A DNA stretch of 64,000 bases from NCBI RefSeq assembly GCF_030818895.1, contig NZ_JAUTBA010000001.1, forward strand, positions 2,976,001 through 3,040,000. The letters are read 5' to 3'. The notes below the pieces were generated by a model. It did not search any database and was not told the DNA's origin. It worked only from the letters and a program-made list of their open reading frames with translations. Source of the DNA: Sphingobacterium zeae. Lineage in GTDB: Bacteria > Bacteroidota > Bacteroidia > Sphingobacteriales > Sphingobacteriaceae. Below are positions 48,380 through 57,553 of the stretch, piece by piece. Each line of letters begins with the position of its first letter. Position 1 is the first letter of the stretch. The translations under genes and the position numbers were made by a program.

Positions 48380-49174
48380 ATGAGAAAAATTATTAAGTGT
48401 TTACTCGCGTTGACTTTGTGTTTTCAGCTTTCATCGGTATTTGCTTGGGGAACGATCGGACATCGTGTAGTCGCTGAAATTGCAGAACGTCATTTGACTA
48501 AAAAAGCGAAAAAGAATATCGGAAAAATTATTGGTCAGCAAAAGCTTGCTTATTGGGCCAATTGGGGTGACTTCATTAAGTCGGATCCTAATCCCGAATT
48601 TAAAAAATTGGGCAATTCACATTTTATCAATTTAAATTCCAATTTACCTTGGGCAGAGTTCCAGTTGGGGCTTGAACACTCTGCCGATGAAAATTTGTAT
48701 AAGACTGCTATCCGTATCGAACAGTCTTTTGCTGATAAGACTATCGCTATGGATCAGCAGAAGCAAAATCTTTATTTTTTGATCCATATTTTGGGGGATG
48801 CGCATCAACCCATGCATGTAAGCCGTGCTGAAGATCAGGGGGGAAATAAGATTGAAGTAAGCTGGTTCGGAAAAAAATCGAATATCCACCGTGTATGGGA
48901 CAGTGACTTAGTGGATAACGAAAAATATAGCTATACGGAGTACGCAACAGTGCTCGATGTAAATAGTAAAGAGCGAAACGAACAATTGGCTGCTGGAGAG
49001 CTTTCAAATTGGCTCTATGAATCCAACCAATTAGCAGAAAAAATTTATGCTGATGTAGCAAATAATGCCAATTTATCCTATTCGTATGTTTATCAAAATA
49101 AAGATGTGATGGAACAATGTATGTTGAAAGGTGGCTTACGCTTGGCTAAAGTCTTAAATCGGATCTTTGGTTAA
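48380..49174 (+). CDS. S1/P1 nuclease family protein
   Basis: 264 residues with a signal peptide ending SSVFAWG: processing leaves Trp1 at the mature N-terminus, a zinc ligand in this family. Other expected ligands: GTIGHRVVAEIAERH, NWGDFIKSDPN, LIHILGDAHQPMHVSRAEDQGGN and RVWDSDLVD. Single-strand-specific nuclease/3'-nucleotidase with three zinc ions, exported to the periplasm or medium for nucleotide scavenging. ATG start. Confidence 0.95.
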   Translation: MRKIIKCLLALTLCFQLSSVFAWGTIGHRVVAEIAERHLTKKAKKNIGKIIGQQKLAYWANWGDFIKSDPNPEFKKLGNSHFINLNSNLPWAEFQLGLEHSADENLYKTAIRIEQSFADKTIAMDQQKQNLYFLIHILGDAHQPMHVSRAEDQGGNKIEVSWFGKKSNIHRVWDSDLVDNEKYSYTEYATVLDVNSKERNEQLAAGELSNWLYESNQLAEKIYADVANNANLSYSYVYQNKDVMEQCMLKGGLRLAKVLNRIFG

Positions 49175-49492
49175 GATATCGCTTATAAATTTTATAGAAC
49201 AAAGGCTGTATAGTAAACAAATTTCGAGTAGACATCTGAATTGATTTAGCGAGACAGCTTCAACGGATTAATTCCAAAAAAAGACCAAAATCAGCTAGAA
49301 TTTGGTCTTTTTTTATGTAAGCTTCATAAAACTTAAAAAGTTATTTGTTACCAAGTTGAAGAGATAGACTTTTAATACAGCCTCTTTTTTCTTGGCAAAT
49401 GCTACCTTTTGAAGCCCGAAAAATGGTTTTTATGTTTAGATTTAAACAATGCCCAAAGATCATTTGTTTTATTGGTAATAAATCAAAGTTTG
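49175..49492. other. Intergenic region with terminator of the nuclease gene
   Basis: 318 bases before the ABC exporter start. It holds the hairpin listed at 49276-49314. An in-frame TTG at 49409 would extend the ABC gene by 28 residues, but the ATG at 49493 is better. Nothing else is recognised. Confidence 0.5.
49276..49314 (+). terminator. Terminator after S1/P1 nuclease gene
   Basis: AAAAAAAGACCAAA and TTTGGTCTTTTTTT form a perfect 14-bp stem around an 11-base loop. Confidence 0.85.
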
Positions 49493-51283
49493 ATGACTAT
49501 TTCCCAATTGCTTAAAAAAATTGTACCATTTGCCAAACCTTATCGGCGATTGATCTTTTACACCTTACTTTTGACTGTCGTGGGATCTTTTGCAGCGCAA
49601 ATCAATGCTTTTATCTTACGCTATACCGTCGATCGAATTAACGATTTGATGGTCGCCAAAGAGCCTCTGTCCAAGGGGATGTATATCGTTGGAATGATCA
49701 GTATCATTCTGCTGGCTAAAGAGATTATCTACGCGATTGTTCAGTTTGGTCAGAAATTTTATGGTGAGAAACTTCGTATTTATATCGCAAGGGATTTTTC
49801 TCAATCTATTGTCAATCGGATCTTGACGTATAAATTAGCATTCTACACCTCTTCAGATAATGAAAGCGGCAAATTGGCCACTCGGATAGATGCGGGAATC
49901 AGTTCATTAACGCGGTTGGTACAGAATTTTTTCATTGATATCTTACCATTATTTGCAAATGCAATTATTGCGCTTATCTGTATGTTTTACGCGAACATAT
50001 ATGTAGGTTTGGTTGGGGTTGCTGTTATTCCCTTATACCTGTACATTGGGCAAACCCAGGCATCAAAACTGACCGGATTTAGACGGCAAATGCGGAAATA
50101 TCGGGAATCCAAAAATAATCGAATTATTAGTTTGATCGATTCGATACTAGTGATCAAATCATTCGTTCGCGAACCGGAAGAGGCCAAGCGGCATGAGACG
50201 ATCCAATACGAAATGACTGAAAATCAAATGGCCACTCGGAAAACTAGTTTTCTATATGATAGCATTAAGAATTTTGTCGAACAGATTGCAGTTGTTATTA
50301 TTATTGTTTTAACATCGTATTTAGTGCTTTCGGGGCAGATCACCATTGGGGCAATCATGTTTCATATTATGTTGTTTAACAATGTTTCTGCGCCAATACG
50401 TCAGCTTCATCGTATTTATGACGAGGTCAATGATGCATTGATCTATTCGGAGTCTTTTTTTGACATCCTAGAGTCCGATGAGCAGATTGAATCCAGAGGT
50501 GACTATAGACCGGCGCAGATTAAAGGGCATTTGGAACTTAGGAATGTGTTTTTTGAGTATCCAAACGGTACCGTGGCTTTGAAAGATGTAAGTTTCGAAA
50601 TCAAACCGAATGAAATTACAGCTTTGGTCGGTCTAAGTGGAGCCGGGAAGAGCACGATTATCAATTTATTGGATAAATTTTACGAACCTGCTGAAGGACA
50701 TATTTTTTTAGATGGAGTGGATTTAGCAAAATATGATACCACCTATCTACGTCAACAAATCGGAATGGTATTGCAAAAAAATCACATTTTTAAGGGAACG
50801 ATTTTGGAGAATATTGAATATGGAAAAATTGGGAGCTCAAAAGATGAAATTATAGAAGCCGCTAAGAAAGCCTATATTCATCAACAGATCATGGAGCTTC
50901 CAAAAGGTTATGATTCAGATGCGCAATCTTTATCAGGTGGTCAACAGCAACGTATAGCCATCGCACGGCTGTTCCTAAAAAATCCTCCAATTATCTTTTT
51001 GGACGAGCCAACGGCTAATTTAGATGCTATTGCTACCGAGCAAATCAAGAATAGCCTGGATGCCATAAAGAAGGATCGTACAGTAATCATTGTTTCTCAT
51101 AGTATCTCTCAGATCATTGATTCCAATGCGATTGTTGTGATGGAAAAAGGTCGCGTGGCCGAAAAGGGCAAACACGAGGATCTTTATGCGCATAAAGGCC
51201 CGTATCACGCTATTTTTTCTGCGATGGCCAATAGTTTGAATCTGCGTAAAATAAGTAAGACATTGCAGGCTAACGAACGATAA
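49493..51283 (+). CDS. ABC transporter, fused permease and ATP-binding domains (exporter)
   Basis: Half-transporter that should work as a dimer: six transmembrane helices (about residues 20-310) then an ABC domain with Walker A GLSGAGKST, Q-loop, signature LSGGQQQRIAIARL, Walker B IIFLDEPTANLD and switch His. 596 residues from ATG 49493 (MTISQLLKKIVPF). Family members export lipids, peptides or drugs; no neighbour indicates the substrate. It overlaps nothing and converges with the EmrE-type transporter gene, 9 bases apart. Confidence 0.94.
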   Translation: MTISQLLKKIVPFAKPYRRLIFYTLLLTVVGSFAAQINAFILRYTVDRINDLMVAKEPLSKGMYIVGMISIILLAKEIIYAIVQFGQKFYGEKLRIYIARDFSQSIVNRILTYKLAFYTSSDNESGKLATRIDAGISSLTRLVQNFFIDILPLFANAIIALICMFYANIYVGLVGVAVIPLYLYIGQTQASKLTGFRRQMRKYRESKNNRIISLIDSILVIKSFVREPEEAKRHETIQYEMTENQMATRKTSFLYDSIKNFVEQIAVVIIIVLTSYLVLSGQITIGAIMFHIMLFNNVSAPIRQLHRIYDEVNDALIYSESFFDILESDEQIESRGDYRPAQIKGHLELRNVFFEYPNGTVALKDVSFEIKPNEITALVGLSGAGKSTIINLLDKFYEPAEGHIFLDGVDLAKYDTTYLRQQIGMVLQKNHIFKGTILENIEYGKIGSSKDEIIEAAKKAYIHQQIMELPKGYDSDAQSLSGGQQQRIAIARLFLKNPPIIFLDEPTANLDAIATEQIKNSLDAIKKDRTVIIVSHSISQIIDSNAIVVMEKGRVAEKGKHEDLYAHKGPYHAIFSAMANSLNLRKISKTLQANER

Positions 51284-51292
51284 AATCTAAGG

Positions 51293-52231
51293 TCAGGTTG
51301 ACCGGCTGTGTAGGATCATTCCCATAACCACCATAACAATGCCAATAGAGGAATAGCCATTTGGAAGCGCTGCATGTAAGATAAGGACTTCGCCAATTAA
51401 AGTAAAAATAACTTCCATCGCCTGGGTGGCTTCTACGGCAGCAAGTGCCTTATGGTCGTGATGAACAAGATCGGTCGCTGTAAAAAATAAAAGTGTCGCT
51501 ATCACGCCCGAACATAGCGCCACTAGGAAGGTTTGTAAAAGCTGACTATCTGTTGGTAAGCCATTTTCTAAATAGCCAAATAAACTAAGCACGATCCAAA
51601 AAGGCATGCTACAGATTGTCATCCCTAACGTGCGCTGAAAAGCATCTAGTCTATTCCCTGATATTTTCATCATCTTACGGTTGCCTAAAGGGTAAGCGAT
51701 TGCGCCAACTAATACTGGAATTGTTCCTAATAGCATGGTATTTAGCGAAGTAGATTGAGCCTCTGCAATTTGCATTAGGACGATGCCGATAAAAATAATA
51801 ATAGAAAAGAGGAGGGAAGCTTTTGAAATCGCTTTTCGGTGCCCCCTTTTCTCGATTAACGGACCAATGAACATACCTGCAATGATAGTAAACTCAAAGG
51901 TACTCGCGACAAGCCAGGAGGGGCCATAACTTGCACCAAAGGTTAGGGTTGCATAAAACAAACCGAAACCAATTGTACTCCACAGCAACCATTGTACTAC
52001 ATTTGATTTTATTTCTTTCAGTAAGCTACTGAGATTTCCTCTTATAGCGACAATAATGAACAGTATGGGTAACATCCAAATAAAACGTAAGGAGGCCGTC
52101 CATTGCCAGCTTCCGCCTGACACTGCCATAATGCGATTGAGAACAAAAGTAGTGGCAAAGAAAAGCGCTGCTAAAGTTCCTAGCAGGATGGCGGTCTTTT
52201 TATTCTTTTTTAGCGTAAATTGGAAAAGCAT
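51293..52231 (-). CDS. DMT-superfamily transporter (multidrug-efflux/EmrE-like, 10 TM)
   Basis: 312 residues with about ten transmembrane helices. Segments such as GTLAALFFATTFVLNRIMAVSGGSW and ALAAVEATQAMEVIFTLIGEVLILHA match the putative multidrug resistance efflux transporter group (PF13536-like), probably a metabolite exporter. No regulator adjoins. ATG start; 161 bases of A/T-rich sequence separate it from the divergent fabV. Confidence 0.85.
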   Translation of the reverse strand: MLFQFTLKKNKKTAILLGTLAALFFATTFVLNRIMAVSGGSWQWTASLRFIWMLPILFIIVAIRGNLSSLLKEIKSNVVQWLLWSTIGFGLFYATLTFGASYGPSWLVASTFEFTIIAGMFIGPLIEKRGHRKAISKASLLFSIIIFIGIVLMQIAEAQSTSLNTMLLGTIPVLVGAIAYPLGNRKMMKISGNRLDAFQRTLGMTICSMPFWIVLSLFGYLENGLPTDSQLLQTFLVALCSGVIATLLFFTATDLVHHDHKALAAVEATQAMEVIFTLIGEVLILHAALPNGYSSIGIVMVVMGMILHSRST

Positions 52232-52392
52232 AATTAAAGTGAAAAGGATGTATACATCAATTTGTGAAAGTAAGCAAATGCCTCTTTAATTGAAAATGAA
52301 ACAAAAAGTAATTGATTTTTATCACGATTTTCTCATTTAAAATTCCTTATTTTGCCTAATCAATAAAGCAAGTAGTAAGAAAATTAATCAAG

Positions 52393-53595
52393 ATGATTAT
52401 ACAACCAAGAACTAGAGGTTTTATTTGTTTAACCTCGCATCCACAAGGGGCTGCGCAAAACATTAAAAATCAAATTGAATACGTAAAATCCAAAGGTGAA
52501 ATCGCGAATGGACCAAAAAAAGTATTGGTAATCGGCGCTTCAACTGGATTTGGTATTGCATCTCGGATTTCGGCAGCATTTGGTTCTGGAGCTGCTACAA
52601 TCGGTGTATTTTTCGAAAAACCTGCAGCGGAAGGTAAACCAGGTACCGCCGGATGGTACAATTCTGCAGCTTTTGAGAAAGAGGCGCATGAGGCTGGATT
52701 ATATGCCAAAAGCATTAATGGTGATGCTTTTTCTGATGAAGTGAAAAAGCAAACTATTGAACTTATTAAACAAGATTTAGGACAGGTTGATTTAGTGGTT
52801 TACAGTTTGGCTTCACCACGCCGTACTCACCCCAAAACTGGTGTCGCGCACGCTTCTGTTTTGAAACCGATACAAGAGCCATTTACCAATAAGACTGTAG
52901 ATTTTCATACAGGCGTAATTTCAGATATTACTATCCAACCTGTCGAAAATGGAGAAGATATTGCCAATACAGTAGCAGTAATGGGAGGAGAGGACTGGAA
53001 GTTTTGGATTGAAGATCTTAAGGCTGCTGGCGTATTGGCTGAGGGCGCGAAAACCGTCGCCTACTCTTATATAGGACCTGAACTTACTTATCCGATTTAT
53101 CGTAATGGTACTATTGGCCGTGCCAAAGACGATTTAGAAGGAACTGTGCCTGCAATTAACGCTATTTTGAGCGATATTCATGGTGTTTCTTATGTATCGG
53201 TTAACAAGGCCTTGGTTACGCAATCAAGTTCGGCTATTCCCGTTGTTCCTTTGTATATTTCTCTTTTGTATAAAGTGATGAAAGAAAAAGGTATCCACGA
53301 AGGCACCATTGAGCAAATGCAACGTTTATTCGCTGAGCGCCTATACACAGCTGACGGAAAAGTTTCCCTCGATGAAAAAGGCCGAATCCGTGTTGACGAT
53401 TTGGAGATGCGTCCGGATGTCCAGGCAGAAGTTGCAGCATTATGGGAAAAAGCAACTACTGAAAATTTAGCAGAAATTTCAGATATTGAAGGCTATCGCA
53501 ATGAGTTTTTCAATTTGTTCGGTTTCAATTTCGATGGTATCGATTACAACGCAGATACAAATGAAGTTGTTGGTGTGCCGAGCATTGAAAGCTAA
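52393..53595 (+). CDS. fabV: Trans-2-enoyl-ACP/CoA reductase FabV
   Basis: Completes each fatty acid elongation cycle by reducing the enoyl thioester with NADH. 400 residues, near the family norm. NADH-binding VLVIGASTGFGIASRISAAFG near residue 46, catalytic Tyr236 and Lys245 (YRNGTIGRAK, the Y-x8-K spacing typical of FabV), then NKALVTQSSSAIPVVPLYI. The FabV class is known for low sensitivity to triclosan. ATG start. Monocistronic with a terminator downstream. Confidence 0.95.
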   Translation: MIIQPRTRGFICLTSHPQGAAQNIKNQIEYVKSKGEIANGPKKVLVIGASTGFGIASRISAAFGSGAATIGVFFEKPAAEGKPGTAGWYNSAAFEKEAHEAGLYAKSINGDAFSDEVKKQTIELIKQDLGQVDLVVYSLASPRRTHPKTGVAHASVLKPIQEPFTNKTVDFHTGVISDITIQPVENGEDIANTVAVMGGEDWKFWIEDLKAAGVLAEGAKTVAYSYIGPELTYPIYRNGTIGRAKDDLEGTVPAINAILSDIHGVSYVSVNKALVTQSSSAIPVVPLYISLLYKVMKEKGIHEGTIEQMQRLFAERLYTADGKVSLDEKGRIRVDDLEMRPDVQAEVAALWEKATTENLAEISDIEGYRNEFFNLFGFNFDGIDYNADTNEVVGVPSIES

Positions 53596-53610
53596 AATGC
53601 ACGAATTCGC

Positions 53611-53653
53611 ATAAAAAAGGCGGCTGATAAGTGAAAATTCAGCCGCTTTTTTA
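53611..53653. terminator. Bidirectional terminator between fabV and MFS gene
   Basis: CGGCTGA and TCAGCCG form the core of a stem with A run and T run extending it, loop about 11 bases, between convergent genes. Confidence 0.82.
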
Positions 53654-53698
53654 TGAAATCTATCTTCTGTAAACTACCTTTATGAGCCCGTGCTGTCG

Positions 53699-54883
53699 CT
53701 AAATAAGTGCTTTTCTTTTCGTATAGATGAGGTTTCCAACCACCGCAAAACCAATAGCTACCATGATCGAACTAAAAGGATAGATGGCGCCCATTCCCAT
53801 ATTGTTTGCCACAAAACCGATCAGGGGTCCTGTAATTCCCAAAGAAATATCAATAAATAGACCATAGGCTGCTAAAGCCGAACCCTGTTGGCTTTGGTCG
53901 ACTCTTTTAATCGCTTCAACACCGAGCGCAGGAAAGACGAGTGAAAAACCAAGACCAGTCAATGCTGCTCCCAATAAGGTCCAAATGGGGTTAATAACTG
54001 TAGCAATTAGTAATAATCCTAATGATTCAACAAAAAGACTCAGGAGTGCAACTTTTAAACCACCATATTGATCAATAACTTTATTGAATACAAGTCTGGT
54101 CAAGATGAAGAAAATTCCAAATACAGTTAAACATGACGCTCCGTTTTGCCAGTCGAAATGCTCATAATAGAGTGTCATGAAAGTCGAGATACTTCCGAAA
54201 CCAAGTCCACCCAAAGCAAGACAGATTCCAAACGGCGCTACTAAAACTAATACCCGTTTGAAGCTGATTTTTTCCGTCCTTTTTCGAACAATCCGGTAAG
54301 GCGTTTTGGAGCGGCAATATACATAGCCAAATATACCAACAACAATTGTTAGCACGCCTAACGCTTCGTAACTGATATGATTTACCATCAGGACACCTAA
54401 GGGAGCGCCAATGGCCAACGCGCCATAACTCGCTATACCATTGAACGAGATCGCTTTAGCCGCATGCTCATCACCAAGTTCCATAAGTGCCCAATTTATG
54501 GGACTGGCACCGACCATACCCTCTCCAATTCCAGTTAATAATCTGGTGATTAGCAACAGTCCTAAACTGATAAAGGGCTGTGATTTAAATAGGAAAACAA
54601 GGAGAAGCAGGATACCAGACATGGCAAAAAATAGCATACTGCGCAAAACAGAAACTTTCGGTCCCTTCGTATCGACTATTTTTCCGGCATAACCGCGAAG
54701 TAAAAAAGTAGCAATGTATTGAATGCTAATGACCAGTCCGGCGATAATAGTGTTAAATCCCAAAGTCTGGTGAATAAAAATGGGTAGGGTAGCAAGTGAT
54801 AGGCCGATAGTGAAATAACCGAGAAAGGTTAAAGAAACGTAGCCTAAAATCTTTTGATTGACCTCCCGAAGAGCAACTGTCAT
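53699..54883 (-). CDS. MFS transporter
   Basis: Major facilitator protein with 12 transmembrane helices, about 394 residues from ATG 54883 (MTVALREVNQKIL). GYAGKIVDTKGPKVSVLRSM between helices 2 and 3 is the family loop, and LTGIGEGMVGA resembles arabinose-efflux/YhhS-type members. Substrate unknown. Frame can extend to TTG 54901. Confidence 0.9.
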   Translation of the reverse strand: MTVALREVNQKILGYVSLTFLGYFTIGLSLATLPIFIHQTLGFNTIIAGLVISIQYIATFLLRGYAGKIVDTKGPKVSVLRSMLFFAMSGILLLLVFLFKSQPFISLGLLLITRLLTGIGEGMVGASPINWALMELGDEHAAKAISFNGIASYGALAIGAPLGVLMVNHISYEALGVLTIVVGIFGYVYCRSKTPYRIVRKRTEKISFKRVLVLVAPFGICLALGGLGFGSISTFMTLYYEHFDWQNGASCLTVFGIFFILTRLVFNKVIDQYGGLKVALLSLFVESLGLLLIATVINPIWTLLGAALTGLGFSLVFPALGVEAIKRVDQSQQGSALAAYGLFIDISLGITGPLIGFVANNMGMGAIYPFSSIMVAIGFAVVGNLIYTKRKALI

Positions 54884-54935
54884 TTTAAAAATTTTAGGCA
54901 AAAATACGTCTTAAAGCTTGTTATTTAAAATTAAA

Positions 54936-55187
54936 TCAATAAACAACTGTCTCTTTAACATCACAATTCTTTTCGAGCCATTGCTGATCAAATTGTTTCG
55001 GGGAAACTCTTTTACCCTGATAGATGTAATAAATTTTTTCGGACTCGCCTTTTACTGGTGGGCCAGGTATTTTGTTTACTATTTTTTCTTCGGGACAGTC
55101 TTGTATTAAAACCTGTTGCTCAAGTCGACGGGTTCTGCAGGAGAAGAGCATAGGTACAACGATAAAAATAAAGGATAGTTTGTTCAT
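54936..55187 (-). CDS. Small lipoprotein of unknown function
   Basis: 83 residues with a lipobox (VVPMLFSC, Cys17). The mature part of about 66 residues has two Cys (C31, C75) and a proline-rich centre (NKIPGPPVKG). Possible disulfide-bonded small envelope lipoprotein; no family recognised. ATG start, 52 bases upstream of the MFS gene start on the same strand, so probably in one operon with it. Confidence 0.7.
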   Translation of the reverse strand: MNKLSFIFIVVPMLFSCRTRRLEQQVLIQDCPEEKIVNKIPGPPVKGESEKIYYIYQGKRVSPKQFDQQWLEKNCDVKETVVY

Positions 55188-55363
55188 GAGTTTAGTTTTA
55201 ATACGATAGTTAACGTATCAATTGGTGGGAATGCGACATGAATTTGTGAAATGAAATACAACTTTTTGAACAGGCATTTGTTATATAATGGTACCTGAAG
55301 GGCTGGAATAGCCGACGAGGTAAATTTATGTTATAGAATTAGTTCAAAAATTATCGTAGAAAC

Positions 55364-55774
55364 ATGAAAAGAAAAGCAACAGCCCAATGGAATGGCAATC
55401 TTAAAGAAGGAAAAGGTAGTTTGACTACCGATAGTAAAGTGTTAGATCAAACACAGTATTCATATTCAACACGGTTTGAAAATGGTGTCGGAACAAATCC
55501 TGAAGAGTTATTGGCTGCAGCGCATGCAGGATGTTTTACGATGCAATTGAGCGCCTATCTTTCGGAAGAAGGTTTTGTTCCTGATGAGTTGACCACTGTA
55601 TCGACCATTATGATGGAAAATGGGTCAGTTGTACGGTCTGAACTGAAGTTGAAAGCGAAAGTTCCTTCAATAGACGAATCTACTTTTCAAACAATAGCGC
55701 AGAAAGCTAAAGAAAACTGCCCCGTAAGTAAGGCATTTACGTTTGAAAAAACGTTAAATGCCGAGCTGTTATAA
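55364..55774 (+). CDS. OsmC family peroxiredoxin-like protein
   Basis: 136 residues covered by OsmC/Ohr: [40 protein letters not shown] (Cys near 55) and [10 protein letters not shown] with the second Cys. The two-cysteine pattern fits organic hydroperoxide detoxification. Cytoplasmic. ATG start. FKBP gene follows on the same strand. Confidence 0.93.
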   Translation: MKRKATAQWNGNLKEGKGSLTTDSKVLDQTQYSYSTRFENGVGTNPEELLAAAHAGCFTMQLSAYLSEEGFVPDELTTVSTIMMENGSVVRSELKLKAKVPSIDESTFQTIAQKAKENCPVSKAFTFEKTLNAELL

Positions 55775-55810
55775 CCGATTTTCTATCATGAACAAAAACG
55801 TACTCTTTCT

Positions 55811-55840
55811 TTTTAAAAAGAACAAAAAGATGTTACTTTG
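55811..55840 (+). promoter_or_regulatory. Candidate promoter of the FKBP gene
   Basis: TTACTTTG at 55833-55840 differs by one base from TAnnTTTG and is preceded by a TTTT 18-20 bases upstream. It would start transcription about 7-8 bases before the TTG start codon at 55855. Confidence 0.3.
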
Positions 55841-55854
55841 CGTATAAAATCATA

Positions 55855-56313
55855 TTGAATTTAATCAATCAAGTTTTGGTTCAGAAAAAGAAAAACAAGT
55901 TAAATGCCACAGAACTGGCAGAGAGAAATATTGAGGCGGGAAAGACATTTTTAGAAAAGCATGCACAGCAAGAAGGTGTAGTTGTATGCCCTTCGGGCCT
56001 GCATTATAGGGTATTGACAACAGGCGGCGGGCAGGTACCCAAAAAGTCTGCAAAGGTTATTTGTCATTACAAGGGTGAACTTCTAGACCGCACTGTATTT
56101 GATAGTTCCTATAAGCGAAAGCGGCCCGAAACGTTTTACATCAATGAACTGATCGTGGGCTGGCAAGAAGCAATTTCAATGATGCCTGTAGGGTCTATTT
56201 GGGAGGTATGCCTTCCACCAAATTTGGCTTATGGAAAAGAGGAGTTGGTTCCTGGAAAAGGAGGGCAATGTACTTTATTATTTCAGATTGAGTTAATTGC
56301 CATTTTAGCTTAG
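55855..56313 (+). CDS. FKBP-type peptidyl-prolyl isomerase
   Basis: About 150 residues. An N-terminal helical stretch (AERNIEAGKTFLEKHAQQEG) is followed by an FKBP domain: VVVCPSGLHYRVLTTGGGQVPKKS, VICHYKGELLDRTVFDSS, FYINELIVGWQEAISMMPVGS and WEVCLPPNLAYG. There is no signal peptide, so cytoplasmic or unusually exported. No ATG is available: the best start is TTG 55855, which fits a promoter just upstream. The start remains uncertain. Confidence 0.88.
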   Translation: MNLINQVLVQKKKNKLNATELAERNIEAGKTFLEKHAQQEGVVVCPSGLHYRVLTTGGGQVPKKSAKVICHYKGELLDRTVFDSSYKRKRPETFYINELIVGWQEAISMMPVGSIWEVCLPPNLAYGKEELVPGKGGQCTLLFQIELIAILA

Positions 56314-56320
56314 CGCAGAT

Positions 56321-56374
56321 AAACATTCATAAAAAAACCGCATCTTATATGCGGTCTTTTTTTATGAATGTTTA
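56321..56374. terminator. Bidirectional terminator after FKBP and TPR genes
   Basis: Core stem CCGCAT/ATGCGG with loop CTTAT, extended by A7/T7 and then AAACATTCAT/ATGAATGTTT, so the whole palindrome spans over 50 bases between convergent genes. Confidence 0.85.
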
Positions 56375-56378
56375 TTTT

Positions 56379-57551
56379 TTATTCTACTTCCTTGATTTTA
56401 GCATTGATTTCGGCAGTTTTAGCCTCATCCTGCATAAAGATATAATAGTTTTTCAAATTTGTTAATGCATCTACATTTTTAGGCTGCAAAGAAACTGCTT
56501 TTTCTAAATAAGGAAGCACTGGCTTTAATTCGGCTTTAATCTTATTTAATTCAGCATCATACTGTGCCTGTGTTAACTTCCTATTATTATTGACAACATT
56601 TAATTTTTCACGTGTTTTATTCATCAACGTGATCGCCAAATTTGTATTTGCCTCAAAAAAGTTTGGATCGATTTCCAATGCCTTCTTATATGCTGCAACC
56701 GCCGCCTCATCATTCTTTGCAGAAGATTGAGCGATACCTAGGTAATAATTTAAACTTTTATTATTAGGATCTTTTGCTAATTGAGCCGTAATGGCATCGA
56801 TTGTCTCCTTTTCATGACCTGTAATTAAATTCAGCTCAATATTTTGGGTCATTGCTGCATTGTCGTCAGGATAAGCTTCAGCTGCTTTTTTTGCATATTC
56901 CAGTGCAGATGTCGTATCTTGCATCGAGAGATACAATTTAGGTAAGTCTACCATAATTGTCTTATGCGAAGAGAAATCTTTTCTTGGAATCAATTCTTTG
57001 TAGCGTTCAATTGCATTTTTATAATCTTTGTTCGATAATGCCGCAACTCCACTGTAGTAAGTTACTAACGTATCGCCAGGAAGATAAGTCAATGCTTTTG
57101 TAAAAGAGCTATACGAATCAGCATATTTTTGAGCTTGATATTCTTCTGCACCTAAATTGAAGTTATATTGTCCTAAGATTTGTTCTGCAACCGTAATATT
57201 AGCTTTATTAGTACCATCTGTATCCAATTGTTTTGCTTTAGTAATTCCATCTTCAGCCAATTTAGCCAGTTCAGCAGATTTATCAATTGTCGAAAGATTA
57301 GCATTTACTAACGCATATACTGTCCACGCCTCGGCGTTATCTTTCGTTTTTTCGTTGACTACAGCAGCATCAATAGCTTCCTTTGCAGATTTCAAGTTGG
57401 GCAAACCCAACTGCACCGTTCCAGCATCTTTCAATTCCTGAAATTTTGCCAGGCCAGTTTTCGCCTTTTTTATATTACCGGTTTGCGCAAAGGAAACTGA
57501 GGTACATACAGTACCCATTGCGGCTAATAATAATAGAGATTTTAAATTCAT
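56379..57551 (-). CDS. Secreted TPR-repeat protein
   Basis: 390 residues with a signal peptide (residues 1-22, ending SVSFAQ). Tetratricopeptide repeats fill the mature part: units such as DSYSSFTKALTYLPGDTLVTYYSGVAALSN and AVAAYKKALEIDPNFFEANTNLAI are typical, with a last conserved-length helical segment. A periplasmic scaffold or adaptor; partner unknown. Two bases separate it from the upstream TPR gene, so they are translated as a pair. Confidence 0.85.
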   Translation of the reverse strand: MNLKSLLLLAAMGTVCTSVSFAQTGNIKKAKTGLAKFQELKDAGTVQLGLPNLKSAKEAIDAAVVNEKTKDNAEAWTVYALVNANLSTIDKSAELAKLAEDGITKAKQLDTDGTNKANITVAEQILGQYNFNLGAEEYQAQKYADSYSSFTKALTYLPGDTLVTYYSGVAALSNKDYKNAIERYKELIPRKDFSSHKTIMVDLPKLYLSMQDTTSALEYAKKAAEAYPDDNAAMTQNIELNLITGHEKETIDAITAQLAKDPNNKSLNYYLGIAQSSAKNDEAAVAAYKKALEIDPNFFEANTNLAITLMNKTREKLNVVNNNRKLTQAQYDAELNKIKAELKPVLPYLEKAVSLQPKNVDALTNLKNYYIFMQDEAKTAEINAKIKEVE

Positions 57552-57553
57552 AT

